Assembly (NCBI GenBank): GCA_963668585.1
Contig: OY764869.1
Coordinates: 2,108,001 to 2,172,000, forward strand
Length of the DNA: 64,000 nt
Direction: 5' to 3'
DNA from: Bin87 sp963668585
GTDB lineage: Bacteria > Chloroflexota > Dehalococcoidia > Lucifugimonadales > UBA3495
Shown here: in pieces, positions 34,036-42,599 of the stretch
Numbering within the stretch: position 1 is the stretch's first letter
Layout of the letters: each line of letters opens with the position of its first letter
The notes under the pieces: model-generated
Database searches by the model: none
What the model saw: only the letters and a program-made list of their open reading frames with translations
What the model was told of the DNA's origin: nothing
Program-made: the position numbers and the translations under genes

Positions 34036-35283
34036 ATGCCCGACGAAGTTCAGAACGACCTGATCCCATCCAGCTATGGCGCGCTCTCCGGCTACCGGGT
34101 GCTTGACTTCGGTTGGGTTCTGGCCGGAGCCATTCCGGGCATGGCGCTGGCCGATATGGGCGCTGAGGTCATCAAGGTCGAGACCCGCCAGCGCCTGGAC
34201 TACATGCGAATGGGCCGCCCCATCGTTGGAGACCAGCCCGACCCCGAGCAGAACCCAATGTTCCACAACGTCAACCGGGGCAAGCTCAGCGTGACCCTGA
34301 ACATCAGCGAACCGGAGGCGGTGGAACTGGCGAAAAGGTTGGTGGCACGTTGTGATGTGGTGATTGAAAACTTTTCCCCGGGCGTGATGGACAGGTTGGG
34401 CTTGGGTTACGAGACCCTCCGCGCCATCAAACCCGACATCGTCATGGCGTCAATCTCGTCCACCGGACAGGACGGACCCCTCCGTGATCTCCGCGCTTAC
34501 GCCCCGTCAATCGGCGCGCTGTCCGGACTTGACAGCACTATGGGCTACGAGGGGGGCGGGCCCCTCGGACTCAAGCACGCGTTCGGCGACATCTGCGGCG
34601 CGCTGCACGCCGTGTTCGCCATTGCGTCCGCGCTGTATCGTCGCAACCAAACTGGCGAAGGCTGCTACATCGATGTGTCGATGCTGCGCGCCACCGTGGT
34701 AACCCAGGGCATCGGACTCATGGAGCACGCCCTGACCGGCCGGTCGCTCCGGCCCCGGGGCAACTACGACCCCACGATGGTTCCATATGGAAACTATCCC
34801 TGCGCCGGCGAGGACAAGTGGATTTCCATCGCGGTGGCTTCCCAGGAAGAATGGCAAGGGCTGGTGGCTGCGATGAGGAATCCGGCCTGGGCGGACGACC
34901 AGAGGTTCCGCAGCCAATATCGCCGCCAGCGCCACCGCCGGGAAATCGATGCCCTGGTGTCCGGATGGACGGCGCAGCACGACCCAGACGTCCTCACCGA
35001 CCTGCTGCAGGGCCAGGGGGTCGCCGCCGCCCCGGTGCTCAGCGCCGAGGAGCGACTGTTCCACCCCCACTTCATGGAGCGCGGCCTTTACAACGACATC
35101 GACCACCCCGCGCTGGGCGCGGAACCCGTATTCAACCTGATGTGGAACCTCAGCAAAACGCCATCGACGGTGCGCAGCCACGCTCCTCTGATGGGCCAGC
35201 ACAACCGCCAGGTGCTCTGTGGGACCCTGGGCCTTGCGGAGAATGAACTGGCCGAGTTGGAAGAGCGTCAGGTGGTATATTAG
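34036..35283 (+). CDS. CaiB/BaiF family (class III) CoA-transferase, paralog 2
   Basis: A 415-residue class III CoA-transferase. It carries LSGYRVLDFGWVLAGAIPG, ADMGAEVIKVE, FSPGVMDRLGLGYETLRAIK and a catalytic-Asp segment HAFGDICGALHAV. It probably transfers CoA to a dicarboxylic or aromatic acid; substrate unknown. AAAGG precedes the ATG by 8 bases. The MaoC-type gene begins 12 bases after its stop, so the two form a tight operon, which suggests that the acyl-CoA product is hydrated next. Confidence 0.95.
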   Translation: MPDEVQNDLIPSSYGALSGYRVLDFGWVLAGAIPGMALADMGAEVIKVETRQRLDYMRMGRPIVGDQPDPEQNPMFHNVNRGKLSVTLNISEPEAVELAKRLVARCDVVIENFSPGVMDRLGLGYETLRAIKPDIVMASISSTGQDGPLRDLRAYAPSIGALSGLDSTMGYEGGGPLGLKHAFGDICGALHAVFAIASALYRRNQTGEGCYIDVSMLRATVVTQGIGLMEHALTGRSLRPRGNYDPTMVPYGNYPCAGEDKWISIAVASQEEWQGLVAAMRNPAWADDQRFRSQYRRQRHRREIDALVSGWTAQHDPDVLTDLLQGQGVAAAPVLSAEERLFHPHFMERGLYNDIDHPALGAEPVFNLMWNLSKTPSTVRSHAPLMGQHNRQVLCGTLGLAENELAELEERQVVY

Positions 35284-35294
35284 CCGCGCAGAAG

Positions 35295-36554
35295 ATGAAC
35301 GCAGAGGACAATGAAGAAATGACGCAACAGCAAGCCCAACAACAGGTCGTCGAAACCCTGCCCGAAGTCGAGGACGGCATCTCCGACGAAGCGCTGGCCG
35401 CCGCCCGCGCCATGATCGGCGTCCGGATGCGCACCGAGCAGTACGTCCGCCAGGCCAACATGGACACCATGCTCAATTTCGTCAACGGAATCGGCGACGC
35501 CAACCCGCTATTCCGGGACCAGGAATACGCCATCTATTCCAAGTATGGCAGCGTCGTCGGCCATCCCTGCGCGCCCTATATGCGCCACTGGTCGGGACGC
35601 ACCCGGTGGGGCCTGCCGGGCGTCCACGGATTCTTCGCCGGCAACGACTGGGAATTCTTCCGCGTCCTGCGACCCGGCGATGCCGTCAACTGCGTGGAGC
35701 GCGTCCTGGACGTGCAGGAAAAGCAGAGCGCGTATTCGGGCCGTCTGGTTATCCAATACGTCGAGACTACCTATTCCAACCAGCGCGATGAGGTCGTCGC
35801 CCGCGTGGTCGGTTGGTGTACGCGCCACCAGCGCCGCGCCTCCCGCGAACGCGGCAAGTACGCTGATGTGCCCAAGCGCCACGAATACACAGAAGACGAA
35901 CTCGCCGCCATAGATGAACAGGTGCTGAACGAAACCGCCCGCGGCGGCCAGCCCCGCTACTGGGAGGATACTGAGATCGGGGAGGATCTGCCCGCCGTGG
36001 TCCGCGGCCCGTTGTCGCTGCAGGACGTCAGCGCCTTCCTGGTCGGCACCGGCCGCTCCAGCGCCCACGGTGTCCTGCTGCGGGAGGCCATGCGGCACCC
36101 CAATCACTTCTTCCGCAATCCGGAGTCCGGCGGCGGCCTGGAGTACACCGGCATCGGACACCTGCGCGATTCGGTCGCCGAGGCCGTCGGCGTCCCCGGA
36201 GCCTACGACTACGGCCCGCAGCGCGTATCGTGGCTGGGCACCCTGATGACCAACTGGATGGGCGACGATGCGTTCCTCAAGAGGCTGCGCGTCGAAACCC
36301 GCCGCTTCAACGTGTACGGCGACACCCAGTTCCTCAAGGGTCGCGTGGCCCGCAAGTACATCCACAACGGCAACGCCCTGGTGGACGTGGACATCTGGGC
36401 CGAGAACCAGCGTGGCGAGGTGACCGCCCCCGGCATGGCCACCGTCCTGCTGCCCTCCCGCGACCCGCGCAACCCGTGGTTCACCGACGGCAGCCAAATC
36501 TCTCTCCGCGAAATGCCGCTTCCCGAAGAAGCCCCGCCCATATTGCCGGTGTAG
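35295..36554 (+). CDS. Double-hotdog MaoC-like acyl-CoA hydratase/dehydratase
   Basis: A 419-residue protein with two hotdog-fold halves. The N-terminal half (residues 55-185) contains GIGDANPLFRDQEYA, the MaoC/FAS1-dehydratase pattern where Asp and His act on the acyl-CoA; the motif is Asp-Asn-Pro-Leu here. The C-terminal half (230-400) repeats the fold with RVARKYIHNGNALVDVDIWA. Similar double-hotdog proteins hydrate methylfumaryl-CoA or related branched acyl-CoAs. A nine-codon N-terminal segment before MTQQQAQQQ is uncertain; the start ATG at 35319 is possible. It follows the CoA-transferase by 12 bases and precedes another by 48. Confidence 0.9.
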   Translation: MNAEDNEEMTQQQAQQQVVETLPEVEDGISDEALAAARAMIGVRMRTEQYVRQANMDTMLNFVNGIGDANPLFRDQEYAIYSKYGSVVGHPCAPYMRHWSGRTRWGLPGVHGFFAGNDWEFFRVLRPGDAVNCVERVLDVQEKQSAYSGRLVIQYVETTYSNQRDEVVARVVGWCTRHQRRASRERGKYADVPKRHEYTEDELAAIDEQVLNETARGGQPRYWEDTEIGEDLPAVVRGPLSLQDVSAFLVGTGRSSAHGVLLREAMRHPNHFFRNPESGGGLEYTGIGHLRDSVAEAVGVPGAYDYGPQRVSWLGTLMTNWMGDDAFLKRLRVETRRFNVYGDTQFLKGRVARKYIHNGNALVDVDIWAENQRGEVTAPGMATVLLPSRDPRNPWFTDGSQISLREMPLPEEAPPILPV

Positions 36555-36569
36555 CTTTCTCCTCGGGTT

Positions 36570-36597
36570 TGCCAACCCGGTTCAACAGTATATCTTT
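36570..36597 (+). promoter_or_regulatory. Possible promoter of the CoA-transferase at 36603
   Basis: TTGCCA (36570-36575), a 16-base spacer, and TATCTT (36592-36597). The ATG follows 5 bases later and no Shine-Dalgarno is present, so a leaderless transcript is possible; read-through from the upstream gene is also possible. Confidence 0.35.
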
Positions 36598-36602
36598 AGT
36601 AC

Positions 36603-37832
36603 ATGACCAGCAACTCCCCGCTTCCCACCGCCCTGGCCAACCTTCGCGTCCTGGAGGTTGCTTCCCTCATCCCCGGCCCCTACTGCGGCAAGTTGCTGGC
36701 ATCCCTGGGCGCGACCGTCATCAAGGCCGAACCGCCCAACGCCGGCGACCCGTCCCGACGCCGCGGGCCATTTCCCGATGACGTGCCGCATCCCGAGCGC
36801 AGCGGACTCTACCTGTACCTCAACACCGGCAAGCAGAGCATCACCCTGAACCTGCACGACGCTGCCGGCCGTGACCTGTTGCGTCAACTGGTCGCCCGCG
36901 TCGATCTGGTGATCCACGACCATACGCCGGCCAGAGCCGCCGTCGTCGGACTCGACGACGACTCGCTCCACTCGGCCAATCCCAACGTCGTCAACGTTCC
37001 GATAACCCCCTTCGGCAGCAGCGGGCCTTATGCCGACTATCGCGCGGGACACCTGGGGGTATTCCACGCTGGCGGCGAGGGATGGCTGCTGCCCAACGGC
37101 CTGGCGCTGGACACCTTCCCGGATCGTCCTCCCATCGTCGCCGGCGGGAACATGGGCGACTACCAGGCCGGGCTCACCGCTGCCGTCGGCGCGCTGGCCG
37201 CCGTCTATCACCGCCTCGCCAACCCTGATTCGCCCACCGGCCAGACCGTGGACGCATCGGCGCAGGAGGCCCAGCTATCCGTGGGCTACATGCCCATCCA
37301 GCGGCACGAGTCCGAGGGCATAACCGAAGACCGTTTCTCGCGCTACTTCCGTGTCGGCGGAGTGCTGCCGGCATCCGACGGCTACGTGGAACTCCTGACG
37401 CTGGAGCCGCGCCAGTTTCAGGGTCTGCTGGAATTCATGGGCAACCCCGAGTGGGCCACGGCGGAGATGTTCAGCGACCCGGCGACGCACGGCCCCGAAC
37501 TCAACCGGCACATGCGCGAGTGGTTCGGCCAGCACAGTCGAGAATGGCTCTATGCGGAAGGACAGGCCCACGGCGTCCCCGTCGCGCCCTACTACACGCC
37601 GTCCGAGGTGTTTACCAGCCCCCAGCAGCGTGAGCGCGACTTCTACACCCAGGTCAACCACCCCGAAACGGGCTCCCTGGAGTACACCGGCGCACCCTTC
37701 CAACTCAGCGAAACCCCCACGACGTTGGATCGCGCCCCGCTATTGGGGGAACACAATGCCGATGTGTACTGTGGGTTGTTGGGGTATGCGGCGCGGGATT
37801 TGGCGGCGTTTGCGCGGGCGGGTGCGGTTTGA
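36603..37832 (+). CDS. CaiB/BaiF family (class III) CoA-transferase, paralog 3
   Basis: A 409-residue class III CoA-transferase close to paralog 1 at the N terminus (PGPYCGKLLASLGATVIKAE; PHPERSGLYLYLN). The catalytic segment GNMGDYQAGLTAA keeps the Asp. The middle part is shorter and more diverged. It could form a heterodimer or pair with paralog 1, whose Asp is absent. No Shine-Dalgarno. Confidence 0.94.
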   Translation: MTSNSPLPTALANLRVLEVASLIPGPYCGKLLASLGATVIKAEPPNAGDPSRRRGPFPDDVPHPERSGLYLYLNTGKQSITLNLHDAAGRDLLRQLVARVDLVIHDHTPARAAVVGLDDDSLHSANPNVVNVPITPFGSSGPYADYRAGHLGVFHAGGEGWLLPNGLALDTFPDRPPIVAGGNMGDYQAGLTAAVGALAAVYHRLANPDSPTGQTVDASAQEAQLSVGYMPIQRHESEGITEDRFSRYFRVGGVLPASDGYVELLTLEPRQFQGLLEFMGNPEWATAEMFSDPATHGPELNRHMREWFGQHSREWLYAEGQAHGVPVAPYYTPSEVFTSPQQRERDFYTQVNHPETGSLEYTGAPFQLSETPTTLDRAPLLGEHNADVYCGLLGYAARDLAAFARAGAV

Positions 37833-37911
37833 GATTGGCGACGATTTTTATTCAGCATTGTTTGATGTCTCGATGGCTGATCACTGAAAAAGAGTCCACT
37901 ATGGCTATGCT

Positions 37912-38874
37912 ATGACCTCTGAAGTTGGCAAATGCGCTATTTGGCCCGAATACCCAGCCTACTGTCTTCCAGATACAGCATTTTGGGATCTCAGGTTTGA
38001 ATCAGATCGGGCTGGTGGTGCTTACAGCATCTCCCTTGAGGCCGCAGGCACTATAGGCGCTTGGTCTGAATCGCAAAGAGCCCGCCTTACGACTTGGCTG
38101 ATAGACCAAAGACTCCAAGGTGTAACGGAGCCAGTGGTGACGGCTGAGGTATTGACCCACGTTGAGGGAGTACCTCCGCTTTCAGTTCCCGACCGGGCCG
38201 AGAGATTGCTGCGATTTCTGGCGAACCAAATCGCCGATGTCGGGACGTCGACTTCTGTCGAGACAAGAGCTGGTGGTTCTTTGGCTTGGTCGGAGTCTAC
38301 TGGCGGGATGGAAGTCTATTATTTTTACGGCTACCTACGAGACCGAGGGTGGATCAGTGGCCAGATCTCCGGTGGCGGTTTTTCTGGGGTAGTCACAGTT
38401 GACGGGTATGCTTACATCGAGGAATCATTGGCCGTTTCAGCAACGGTTCAAGGTTTCATCGCCATGTGGTTCGACCCCAGCACCAATGATGCGTTGCATC
38501 AAGGAATCGAACCAGCCATCAGCGGAGCAGGTTACAGGCCATTTAGAATCGACCAGAAACCCGATTTGGTCAAAATAGATGATGAAATCATGGCTGAAAT
38601 TCGGCGCTCTCGGTTTCTGGTAGCGGATTTCACTCAACACGAACGCGAGGCGAGAGGGGGCGTGTATTACGAAGCGGGTTTCGCGGAAGGTTTGAGTATC
38701 CCGGTGATTTACACTTGTCGCAAAGATGTAGTCGACGCCAACAATCTCCATTTCGACACCCGCCAATACGCCCACATTGTCTGGGAATCGCCTGAGGAAT
38801 TGCGGATTGGCCTCCTGAACAGGATACGTGCCCGCATAGGGCCAGGTCCGTTAGCACGTGGTCAGGGTTCTTGA
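37912..38874 (+). CDS. wHTH-like protein with C-terminal nucleoside 2-deoxyribosyltransferase-like domain
   Basis: A 320-residue protein unlike its neighbours, visibly AT-richer. The last 130 residues (about 179-310) match the NDT/DRHyd superfamily: GFIAMWFD, IRRSRFLVADFT, GGVYYEAGFAEGLSIPVI (the Glu-Ala-Gly-Phe-Ala segment corresponds to the ElGyA active-site Glu), then RQYAHIVWE. Such domains cleave or transfer nucleobases or nucleotide ligands and appear in bacterial defence and nucleotide signalling modules. Residues 95-172 look like a winged helix (YFYGYLRDRGWISG, then VTVDGYAYIEE). The surrounding genes are catabolic, so it looks inserted; codon and GC content support transfer. Function unknown. 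Confidence 0.75.
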   Translation: MTSEVGKCAIWPEYPAYCLPDTAFWDLRFESDRAGGAYSISLEAAGTIGAWSESQRARLTTWLIDQRLQGVTEPVVTAEVLTHVEGVPPLSVPDRAERLLRFLANQIADVGTSTSVETRAGGSLAWSESTGGMEVYYFYGYLRDRGWISGQISGGGFSGVVTVDGYAYIEESLAVSATVQGFIAMWFDPSTNDALHQGIEPAISGAGYRPFRIDQKPDLVKIDDEIMAEIRRSRFLVADFTQHEREARGGVYYEAGFAEGLSIPVIYTCRKDVVDANNLHFDTRQYAHIVWESPEELRIGLLNRIRARIGPGPLARGQGS

Positions 38875-38904
38875 GACCGATACCCTTCATACCGGAGGAT
38901 GAGG

Positions 38905-39786
38905 CTACAACCCGCCCAACCACTCGGCAATTGCCTTCCCGATCTCGGCCGGGGAGTCCTCCTGGATGAAGTGGTAGCCATCGACCGACACTTCCTGCTG
39001 GTTGGGCCAGGCTCGGCAGAACTCGCGCTGCGCGCCCGTCAGGATGGTGCCGGGCTCGGCGTTGACGAATAGCTTGGGCACGTCGCTGGACGACAGCCAT
39101 TCCGAGTAGTCCTGGACGATGGCCACCACGTCGGCAGGATCGCCGTCCAATGGGATCTGGCGTGGCCAGGTCAACGTCGGCCTTCGGGTCTCCCCGGCTT
39201 GGAGATAGCGTCGCCGGTACACCGCCATTTCCTCGTTGCCCAACCGACGCATCACGCTGGCCGGCAGGATGCGTTCGACGAACACGTTCTTCACCAGGAT
39301 GATGTCCTCGCCGGCTGATGACCGCATGGCCTGGAACAACGCCCGCGATGGTTCGGGCCATTCCTCCCAGGTCAAGGGCCGCACGATGGCTTCCATGTAG
39401 GCGATTCCCTTGATACGTTCCTGGTGGCGAAAGGCCCAGTGGAACGCCAGGGCAGAACCCCAGTCGTGTCCCACCAGGGTCACGTTTTCGGTCAGACCCA
39501 TGGCGTCGAACCAGGCGTCAAGGTAGCGGGCATGGTCGGCGAATCGGTACGACCCGCTCGCAGCGCTGCCAGAGTCGCCCATTCCCACCAGGTCGGGAGC
39601 CAGGCATCGCGCCATCCCTGAAACGTGCGGGATCACGTTGCGCCAGAGGTATGACGAGGTGGGATTACCGTGCAGGAACACCACCGGATCACCCTGTCCG
39701 GTGTCCACGGTGGCGATTTCCGCGTCCAGCGCCCGCACCCGTTTCCTCGAGTGGGGGTCGGCAGCGGGTATGTCGTAATCCGGCAT
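38905..39786 (-). CDS. dhaA: Haloalkane dehalogenase
   Basis: A 293-residue alpha/beta-hydrolase that resembles DhaA/LinB-type dehalogenases over its length: FLHGNPTSSYLWRNVIPHV (halide-binding Asn), CLAPDLVGMGDSG, GHDWGSALAFHWA (nucleophile Asp and halide Trp), MEAIVRP (catalytic Glu position) and YHFIQEDSP (catalytic His). It hydrolyses carbon-halogen bonds to alcohols. GGAGG precedes the start. It is divergent from the SDR gene. The gene stands on the opposite strand from the CoA-transferase block but inside it, and would feed alcohols into the dehydrogenase/CoA pathway. Confidence 0.94.
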   Translation of the reverse strand: MPDYDIPAADPHSRKRVRALDAEIATVDTGQGDPVVFLHGNPTSSYLWRNVIPHVSGMARCLAPDLVGMGDSGSAASGSYRFADHARYLDAWFDAMGLTENVTLVGHDWGSALAFHWAFRHQERIKGIAYMEAIVRPLTWEEWPEPSRALFQAMRSSAGEDIILVKNVFVERILPASVMRRLGNEEMAVYRRRYLQAGETRRPTLTWPRQIPLDGDPADVVAIVQDYSEWLSSSDVPKLFVNAEPGTILTGAQREFCRAWPNQQEVSVDGYHFIQEDSPAEIGKAIAEWLGGL

Positions 39787-39933
39787 CGTGAGTCCTCCAA
39801 TTCAATCTATGGGGAACATGGTATCAGGTCGTGCTCGGCGCCGCCCTCGTTCATGCGCGTTCGCCCACAGCGAGCGGGTGTCATGGGTTCAACGGAAAAC
39901 TTTGCCCAAACGACTTTGCCGCCAGCAGGGTTG

Positions 39934-39939
39934 TATAAT
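39934..39939 (+). promoter_or_regulatory. -10 element of the SDR gene
   Basis: A perfect TATAAT lies 65 bases before the start of the SDR gene; the -35 is weak. Confidence 0.4.
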
Positions 39940-40003
39940 CCCACCATTCGTGCGAACCCGTCCGCATTTGGTGGACCCGTTCGCCTTAATTGGAGGCAAC
40001 CCT

Positions 40004-40822
40004 ATGGATTTTGGACTCGAAGGCAAGCTCGCATTCGTCGGTGGGGCCAGCCGTGGCATCGGCAAGGCCATCGCCCTGGAACTGGCACGTGAGGGCGCTG
40101 ACGTGGTGGTCGCGTCCCGCTCCATGCCCGACCTGGAAAAGGCCGCTGCCGAAATCGTTGAGACCACCGGCCGACGCGCCATCCCCATGTCCTTCGACGC
40201 AACCAGCCGCGATCAGGTGGACCATGTGATCAACGCCGCCGCTGATGCCCTGGGCGGCATGCACATCCTCGTCAACAGCGCGTCCCTGCCCGGCGGGTCT
40301 CCCACCGCCACCGGCGCCATTGAAGACCTAGTTGATGAGGATCTGATCAGCGACTTCGACGTCAAATTCGTTGGCGCGTTGCGCTGCTCCCGCGCCGCCA
40401 TCCCTCTGCTGAAGGCACAGGGTTACGGCCGCATCATCAACATCAGTGGGCTCAACTCCCGCAACGCCGGCAACCTCAGTGGCGGCGCGCGCAACACCTC
40501 CATGGTCCACATGACCAAGACCCTCGCCACCCAACTGGGGCAGTTCGGCATCACCGTCAACTGCATCCATCCCGGTACCACGCGGACGGAGCGCACTCCG
40601 AGCCTGTTGGCCGCCCGCGCCGAGCAGCTTGGCGTATCCCCCGACGAGGCCGAAGCGCAGGACTTCTCGCCGGGATCCGGCCGCGGCAATCACATCTGTC
40701 GCATGGTGGATGCGTCGGAGATCGGATACCTCACCGCTTTCCTCGCCTCCGACAAGGCATGGGCCATCACCGGCGAGTTGATCGCAGCCGGCGGCGGCAC
40801 CGGCAACGCCGTGTACTACTGA
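40004..40822 (+). CDS. Atypical short-chain dehydrogenase/reductase lacking the YxxxK motif
   Basis: A 272-residue Rossmann protein. The cofactor motif GGASRGIGKA is at residues 13-22, NSAS at 91-94, and NISG at 146-149. The catalytic YxxxK is absent: alignment to ordinary SDRs places Gly160 at the Tyr and Asn164 at the Lys position (SGGARNTS). The rest (CIHPGTTRTE, ASEIGYLTAFLASD) is normal SDR. It may use a different mechanism or bind but not oxidise its ligand. GGAGG at 39992-39996 fixes the start; the longer upstream frame is not real. Confidence 0.9.
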   Translation: MDFGLEGKLAFVGGASRGIGKAIALELAREGADVVVASRSMPDLEKAAAEIVETTGRRAIPMSFDATSRDQVDHVINAAADALGGMHILVNSASLPGGSPTATGAIEDLVDEDLISDFDVKFVGALRCSRAAIPLLKAQGYGRIINISGLNSRNAGNLSGGARNTSMVHMTKTLATQLGQFGITVNCIHPGTTRTERTPSLLAARAEQLGVSPDEAEAQDFSPGSGRGNHICRMVDASEIGYLTAFLASDKAWAITGELIAAGGGTGNAVYY

Positions 40823-41151
40823 ATCCCCTGGGCCCGCGCGTTGTTCCGCTCATGGTGCGTGTGTCGGACCATGGGCGGAAAGCCGCACACGGGCTGAGCG
40901 GTCTCCCTCCGTGGGGAACGGAATTTCAAACGCCGTCGCCGGGTTTGCGATATGATTGGCATACCCAGCCCGGCCATCAGGCACATCCAGTTCATCATCC
41001 TGGGCATCTGGCCGATCAACCTTGCTCACACTGTTTGCCAGCGACCACGTTTGGAGTTGGGACAACACGCCGGACGCGATTATTGGACTGTGGGAATGGG
41101 CCGCCGTTGTATCCCTTTGAATCGCGATTTTGATGGAATTGGGGGGTGAGA
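40823..41151. other. Intergenic region after the SDR gene
   Basis: About 330 bases with no supported gene. A short frame (LFASDHVWSWDN and so on, about 32 codons) ends near 41120 but lacks a clear start. Confidence 0.4.
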
Positions 41152-41355
41152 ATGCTTTTCGCATTGGCTGAGCGTCGCCGCCGGATTGAGGAGGCCCGGG
41201 AAGAGGGTTGCAAGGAGGCGCGAAAAGAGGCGCGCAAGGAGGCCAGCGCTATGCTGATGGCTCTCAACGCCGCCGCCCGCAGCAATCCCGACTTGCTTCC
41301 GTCCTTACTCCAGGAATATAAGGAACGGTTCCAGAACGGTTCGACCAATGGTTAG
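41152..41355 (+). CDS. Small charged coiled-coil protein
   Basis: A 67-residue frame beginning MLFALAERRRRIEEAREEGC, then repeated KEARKEARKEAS. The start ATG at 41152 has GGGGGTGA upstream. It is one long, highly charged helix that resembles C-terminal tails of Rpn/transposase-related nucleases, so it may be the remnant of a larger protein. It ends 15 bases before the next CoA-transferase. Function unknown. Confidence 0.6.
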   Translation: MLFALAERRRRIEEAREEGCKEARKEARKEASAMLMALNAAARSNPDLLPSLLQEYKERFQNGSTNG

Positions 41356-41370
41356 CGACCGGAGACTGAC

Positions 41371-42573
41371 ATGACCAATTCATCAGCGCCCCTCTGCGGC
41401 GTCCGGGTCGCGGACTTTTCCGTCCACGCCGCCGGCCCCTTCGCCGGCATGATCCTGGCGTCGCTGGGCGCCGACGTAATCAAGATTGAATCGGCGGCTC
41501 GACTCGACATCACCCGCCGGCCCCATGCCATGTACGGCAAGCCTCCCTCGTCATTCGAGCAGGTCAACGCCAGCAAGCGTTCTGTCACCCTCAACCTCAA
41601 GGAACCCCGCGCGCTGGAACTGGCTTACGACCTGGTGCGCATCTCCGATCTCGTTCTGGAAAACTTCCGCCCGGGCGTCATGGACCGCCTGGGCCTCGGC
41701 TATCCTCAACTGCGCGAGATCAAACCCGACATAATGATGGTGTCCCTGTCGTCCAACGGGCAGACCGGCCCGGAAGCCCGCTACGCCGGCTATGCGCCAA
41801 TGTTCGCGGCGCTGGGAGGCCTGGGGCATCTGACGGGCTACCCCGACGGCCCGCCAGTGGAACTTCGCCACGCCATGGATCACACCGGCGGCATGATGGC
41901 GGCGTTCTCTGCTGTAGCCGCCCTCTGCGCCCATCGCCACCACCAAATCGGACAGCGCGCTGACGTCGCCGTCCGCGACATCGCCACGGCGTTCATGGGG
42001 CACGCCCTCATGGACACCGCCATGAACCGGCGCGACGCGCAGCGCATGGGCAACCGCGACGCTGCCATGGCTCCCCACGGCGTTTTCCGCTGTGTCGGTG
42101 AAGACCAGTGGATAACCATTGCCGTCGCCAATGATGCCGAATGGGGTGCGCTCAGGGACGCTATGGGCAACCCCGCGTGGGCCGAATCCGACGACTTTGG
42201 GGACGCCTTCCAGCGCTGGCAGAACCAGGACTCCCTGGAACAGCGCCTGTCGGAGTGGACCGCGACACACACCGCGCCTGAACTAACCATCCTGCTGCAG
42301 GACGCCGGCATCGCCGCCTTCCCATCGCTGTCCGCCGATCAACTGATGGACGACCCGCATCTCACCGCCCGCAACGCCTTCCCGCTGTCCACGCATCCGG
42401 CCAAGGGCGAGCAGCGTGCGGTTGCTCCGCCCTGGCGTTTCACGGAAACTCCCACCGACCCGCTGCGCTGGACGCCCGACCTTGGCGAACACAACCACGA
42501 GGTTTTCTGCGGCCTGCTCGGTATGAACGAGGTGGAACTCGCTGCCCTTCAGGAAGCCCATATCGTTTGGTAA
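41371..42573 (+). CDS. CaiB/BaiF family (class III) CoA-transferase, paralog 4
   Basis: A 400-residue class III CoA-transferase with LCGVRVADFSVHAAGPFAG, GADVIKIE, RPGVMDRLGLGYPQLREIK, GHLTGYPDGPP and catalytic-Asp segment HAMDHTGGMMAA. Similar in pattern to paralog 2. GGAG precedes the ATG by 6 bases. The next gene is an enoyl-CoA hydratase 27 bases on, so this gene probably activates the acid that the hydratase or the MaoC protein then uses. Confidence 0.95.
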   Translation: MTNSSAPLCGVRVADFSVHAAGPFAGMILASLGADVIKIESAARLDITRRPHAMYGKPPSSFEQVNASKRSVTLNLKEPRALELAYDLVRISDLVLENFRPGVMDRLGLGYPQLREIKPDIMMVSLSSNGQTGPEARYAGYAPMFAALGGLGHLTGYPDGPPVELRHAMDHTGGMMAAFSAVAALCAHRHHQIGQRADVAVRDIATAFMGHALMDTAMNRRDAQRMGNRDAAMAPHGVFRCVGEDQWITIAVANDAEWGALRDAMGNPAWAESDDFGDAFQRWQNQDSLEQRLSEWTATHTAPELTILLQDAGIAAFPSLSADQLMDDPHLTARNAFPLSTHPAKGEQRAVAPPWRFTETPTDPLRWTPDLGEHNHEVFCGLLGMNEVELAALQEAHIVW

Positions 42574-42599
42574 ATCCCTCCAAATTAAGGTGAACCGCT

